A stretch of DNA of 33,637 nucleotides from Roseiarcus sp. (GTDB taxonomy: Bacteria > Pseudomonadota > Alphaproteobacteria > Rhizobiales > Beijerinckiaceae): the NCBI GenBank assembly GCA_030153205.1, contig JASLHV010000505.1, positions 1-33,637 on the forward strand, given 5' to 3'. The translations under genes and the position numbers were made by a program. The notes beneath the pieces are model-generated. The model saw only the letters and a list, made by a program, of their open reading frames with translations. It made no database searches and was not told where the DNA came from. The stretch's first letter is position 1. Each line of letters begins with the position of its first letter. This document shows positions 30,908 to 33,637 of this stretch, piece by piece.

Positions 30908-33637
30908 ATGGCGAGCGTAACGACGGGGAAAGGCTGGGATTTTTGGATTGACCGGGGCGGCACGTTCACCGACATCATCGGACGCGACCCTGGAGGGCGC
31001 CTGCATGTGCGCAAGCTTTTGTCCGAGAACCCGGCCTATGAGGACGCCGCCGTAGCGGCGATTCGCGATCTGCTAGGGCTTAAACGGGATGACGCCATTC
31101 CGACCGGCGCGATCAGCGCGGTGAAAATGGGCACGACGGTCGCGACCAACGCGCTTTTGGAGCGCAAAGGCGAACGCACCCTGCTCGTGACCACGCGCGG
31201 CTTCCGTGACGCGCTGGAGATCGGCTACCAGGCCCGGCCGAAGATATTCGCCCGCAACATCATTAAGCCTGAACAGCTTTATGCCGATGTCTTGGAAATC
31301 GACGAGCGCGTTCTTGCCGACGGCGTCGTCGAAAAGGCGCCTGACCTCGCGGCGGTCCGACGCGATCTTGAAGCGGCCAAGAAGCGGGGTTTCGACGCTT
31401 TGGCGATCGTGTTCATGCATGGCTACCGTTATCCCGAGCACGAACGGCAGGCGGCGCAGCTCGCTCGCGACATAGGCTTTGGCCAAGTTTCGGTCAGCCA
31501 TGAATGTTCGCCTCTGATCAAACTGGTCGGCCGCGGCGATACGACGGTGGTCGACGCCTATCTCTCGCCGATCCTCGCGCGCTATGTCGCCCGCGTTTCA
31601 AAAGCGCTGGACGTGCAACGGACCGGCGCCCGCGTCATGTTCATGATGTCGTCCGGCGGCCTCACCGCCGCCGAACTCTTCGCCGGCAAGGACGCCATTC
31701 TCTCCGGCCCAGCCGGAGGCGTCGTCGCCATGGCCGAGACCGGCCGCAGCGCGGGTTTCAACAAAGTCATCGGCTTCGACATGGGCGGCACCTCGACAGA
31801 CGTTGCGCATTTCGACGGCGAATACGAACGCGATTTCGAGACGGAGGTCGCCGGCGTGCGGATGCGGGCGCCGATGATGAAAATCCATACCGTCGCGGCC
31901 GGCGGCGGCTCGATCCTCCACTATGACGGGGCGCGCTTTCGCGTCGGCCCCGATTCGGCCGGCGCCAATCCCGGTCCAAAATGCTATCGCCGCGGCGGCC
32001 CGCTCGCCTTGACCGACGCCAATTTAATGACGGGAAAGCTCATCCCTGACCACTTTCCGAAGATTTTCGGAGCACAACAGAACGAGCCGCTCGACTCGGC
32101 GAGCGTGAAGGACGCTTTTATCTCTCTCGCCAAAGACGCCGGCCACGAACACTCGCCGGAGGATGTCGCTGATGGATTCATCGCGATCGCCGTCGCGAAA
32201 ATGGCCGAGGCGATCAAAAAGATTTCCGTCGCGCGCGGCTATGACGTCACACGCTATGCTTTGAATTGCTTCGGTGGCGCCGGCGGCCAGCACGCCTGCG
32301 ACGTCGCCGATGCGCTCGCAATCAAGACGATCCTGATCCATCCTTTCTCGTCGCTTCTTTCGGCCTATGGCATGGGCCTCGCCGACATTCGCGCTCACCG
32401 CGCCGTGGCTGTCGAAGAGCCGCTCAGCGTGGAAGCTTTGGTTCGCGCCGGCAAGCGCGGCGAGGGCGCATTGAAAGACGCCAAGGCGGAGATGCGCGCG
32501 CAAGGCGTCGAGAGCGACGAAGCCAAAGTCCATCAGCGCGCGTTGCTGCGTTACGCAGGATCCGACACCACGATCGAAGTCGATTGGGGATCCGTGGACG
32601 AGATGACGCAGCAGTTCGAGGCGGCGCATAAGGCGCGGTTCGGCTTCATCGACCGCAGCAAGTCCTTCGTGGTCGAGGCCGTTACGTACGAAATCGTCGG
32701 CGGTGGCGCGAAGCTGGAAGAGGGCGTGCAATCGCGTGGAAAAGACTTGAAAGTCGAAGCAGAGCGCGAAGCTCGATTTTTCTCAAAAGGCGCCTGGCAT
32801 GAGGCGAAAATCTTTCGACGCGAAGCTTTGCCCATCGGCGTTCACATCGCCGGCCCAGCGCTCATCATCGAGCCGCATCAGACGATCGTCATTGAGAAAG
32901 GCTGGCGCGGCGAGCTCACCGCGAAAAACCATGTCGTGCTGACCCGTTTCGAGGCCGTGGAGCATCGCCAGGCTATCGGCGCCAAGGCTGATCCAGTGAT
33001 GCTGGAAATCTTCAATAATCTCTTCATGTCGATCGCCGAGCAGATGGGCGTAACGCTGCAGAACACCGCCTATTCCGTGAATATCAAGGAACGGCTCGAT
33101 TTCTCCTGCGCGGTCTTCGATCGCCACGGCCGCCTTGTCGCCAACGCGCCGCATATGCCGGTGCATCTTGGCTCGATGGATCGCTCCGTCGAGACGATCA
33201 TCCGCCTTAACGACGGGAATATCCATCGCGGCGATGTCTTCATGCTCAATGCGCCTTATAATGGCGGCACGCATCTCCCCGACATCACCGTCTGCACGCC
33301 CGTCTTCGACGAAAATGGAGAGACGATCCTCTTCTGGGTCGCCTCGCGCGGCCATCACGCCGATGTCGGCGGCCTCTCCCCAGGCTCGATGTCGCCGCGC
33401 GCGACCAATATTCTCGAAGAGGGCGTCTACATCGACAATTTCCTCCTCGTCGAGCGCGGCCGTTTCCGCGAAAAGGAACTCTACGAACTTTTAGAAGGCG
33501 GCCCCTATCCCGCCCGCAACCCGCTTCAAAACGTCAACGACCTCAAGGCGCAGATCGCCGCGAATGAAAAGGGCGCGCAGGAATTGCGGCGCATGGTCGA
33601 GCAATTCTCGCTCGAGACGGTCGAAGCCTATATGGGG
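30908..33637 (+). CDS. 5-oxoprolinase / hydantoinase fused A-B protein (3' end outside window)
   Basis: The frame is open from the ATG at 30908 to the window edge, 910 codons without a stop. Residues about 1-690 are the hydantoinase A/oxoprolinase half: FWIDRGGTFTD at residues 12-22, the ATPase-type DMGGTSTD at 291-298, and GGAGGQHACD at 456-465. From about residue 695 the hydantoinase B half begins (DPVMLEIFNNLFMSIAEQMG, and later NAPHMPVHLGSM). The fused A-B order and the WIDRGGTFTD start match single-chain 5-oxoprolinases (about 1200-1290 residues), which cleave 5-oxoproline to glutamate with ATP. Related hydantoinases cannot be excluded. The missing part is probably the last 300 or so residues. 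Confidence 0.9.
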   Translation, partial: MASVTTGKGWDFWIDRGGTFTDIIGRDPGGRLHVRKLLSENPAYEDAAVAAIRDLLGLKRDDAIPTGAISAVKMGTTVATNALLERKGERTLLVTTRGFRDALEIGYQARPKIFARNIIKPEQLYADVLEIDERVLADGVVEKAPDLAAVRRDLEAAKKRGFDALAIVFMHGYRYPEHERQAAQLARDIGFGQVSVSHECSPLIKLVGRGDTTVVDAYLSPILARYVARVSKALDVQRTGARVMFMMSSGGLTAAELFAGKDAILSGPAGGVVAMAETGRSAGFNKVIGFDMGGTSTDVAHFDGEYERDFETEVAGVRMRAPMMKIHTVAAGGGSILHYDGARFRVGPDSAGANPGPKCYRRGGPLALTDANLMTGKLIPDHFPKIFGAQQNEPLDSASVKDAFISLAKDAGHEHSPEDVADGFIAIAVAKMAEAIKKISVARGYDVTRYALNCFGGAGGQHACDVADALAIKTILIHPFSSLLSAYGMGLADIRAHRAVAVEEPLSVEALVRAGKRGEGALKDAKAEMRAQGVESDEAKVHQRALLRYAGSDTTIEVDWGSVDEMTQQFEAAHKARFGFIDRSKSFVVEAVTYEIVGGGAKLEEGVQSRGKDLKVEAEREARFFSKGAWHEAKIFRREALPIGVHIAGPALIIEPHQTIVIEKGWRGELTAKNHVVLTRFEAVEHRQAIGAKADPVMLEIFNNLFMSIAEQMGVTLQNTAYSVNIKERLDFSCAVFDRHGRLVANAPHMPVHLGSMDRSVETIIRLNDGNIHRGDVFMLNAPYNGGTHLPDITVCTPVFDENGETILFWVASRGHHADVGGLSPGSMSPRATNILEEGVYIDNFLLVERGRFREKELYELLEGGPYPARNPLQNVNDLKAQIAANEKGAQELRRMVEQFSLETVEAYMG

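Noticed and set aside
1..33637. tRNA genes, CRISPR repeats, insertion sequence ends or attachment sites
   Set aside because: Reading all the gaps showed no T-loop type GGTTCGAATCC segment, no regularly spaced repeats and no transposase or integrase gene.

Overview
The window looks like chromosomal DNA of an alphaproteobacterium, most likely of the order Hyphomicrobiales (Rhizobiales). The reasons are its high GC content, an aa3 cytochrome oxidase operon in the order coxB-coxA-ctaB-coxF-ctaG-coxC-DUF983-surf1, an IalB-family secreted protein, a DUF1127 protein, and a split glycine decarboxylase (gcvPA/gcvPB) behind a tandem glycine riboswitch. The style is compatible with the Beijerinckiaceae/Methylocystaceae, but no gene here fixes the genus. 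I see no tRNA, rRNA, CRISPR array, insertion sequence, phage gene or replication origin.

Left part (1-9 kb, accessory). A soluble winged-helix/TolB-like/TPR one-component regulator (minus) is followed by loosely packed small genes: an exported YHS-domain protein, a compact caspase-fold-like (DUF4347-like) protein with a His-Cys pair, a 70-residue exported protein, an exported helical protein, and a coupled DUF1127-GNAT pair. Next is a divergent unit: a minus-strand AraC-family regulator facing a Tat-signal metallo-beta-lactamase-fold hydrolase, an exported TPR protein and a DoxX-type membrane protein.

Middle part (9-19.7 kb). A REC-GGDEF-EAL cyclic-di-GMP protein is coupled to a small STAS protein. 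The minus-strand cytochrome c oxidase operon (about 18.1 to 11.5 kb) holds the structural subunits I, II and III, heme o synthase, the Cox11 copper chaperone, the tiny CoxF-like protein, a DUF983 protein and SURF1. Divergent from it are an IalB-family exported protein and a lipoprotein-like gene.

Right part (19.7-33.6 kb). A tandem glycine riboswitch with two competing hairpins after it leads into gcvT-gcvH-gcvPA-gcvPB. Then come three uncharacterised envelope proteins, the last overlapping a HAD phosphatase gene. A minus-strand pair encodes an aldo/keto reductase and an MBL hydrolase that overlap by 4 bp. A glutathione S-transferase, a MarR-type regulator with a strong palindromic operator over its own promoter, and the start of a fused 5-oxoprolinase/hydantoinase gene (running off the right edge) together suggest a glutathione or gamma-glutamyl-linked locus.

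The best leads for something little described are the AraC/MBL/TPR/DoxX export cassette, the stand-alone caspase-fold-like protein, the alternative-hairpin region behind the glycine riboswitch, and the GST/MarR/oxoprolinase locus with its nested palindromes. None is proven to be a new system from sequence alone.
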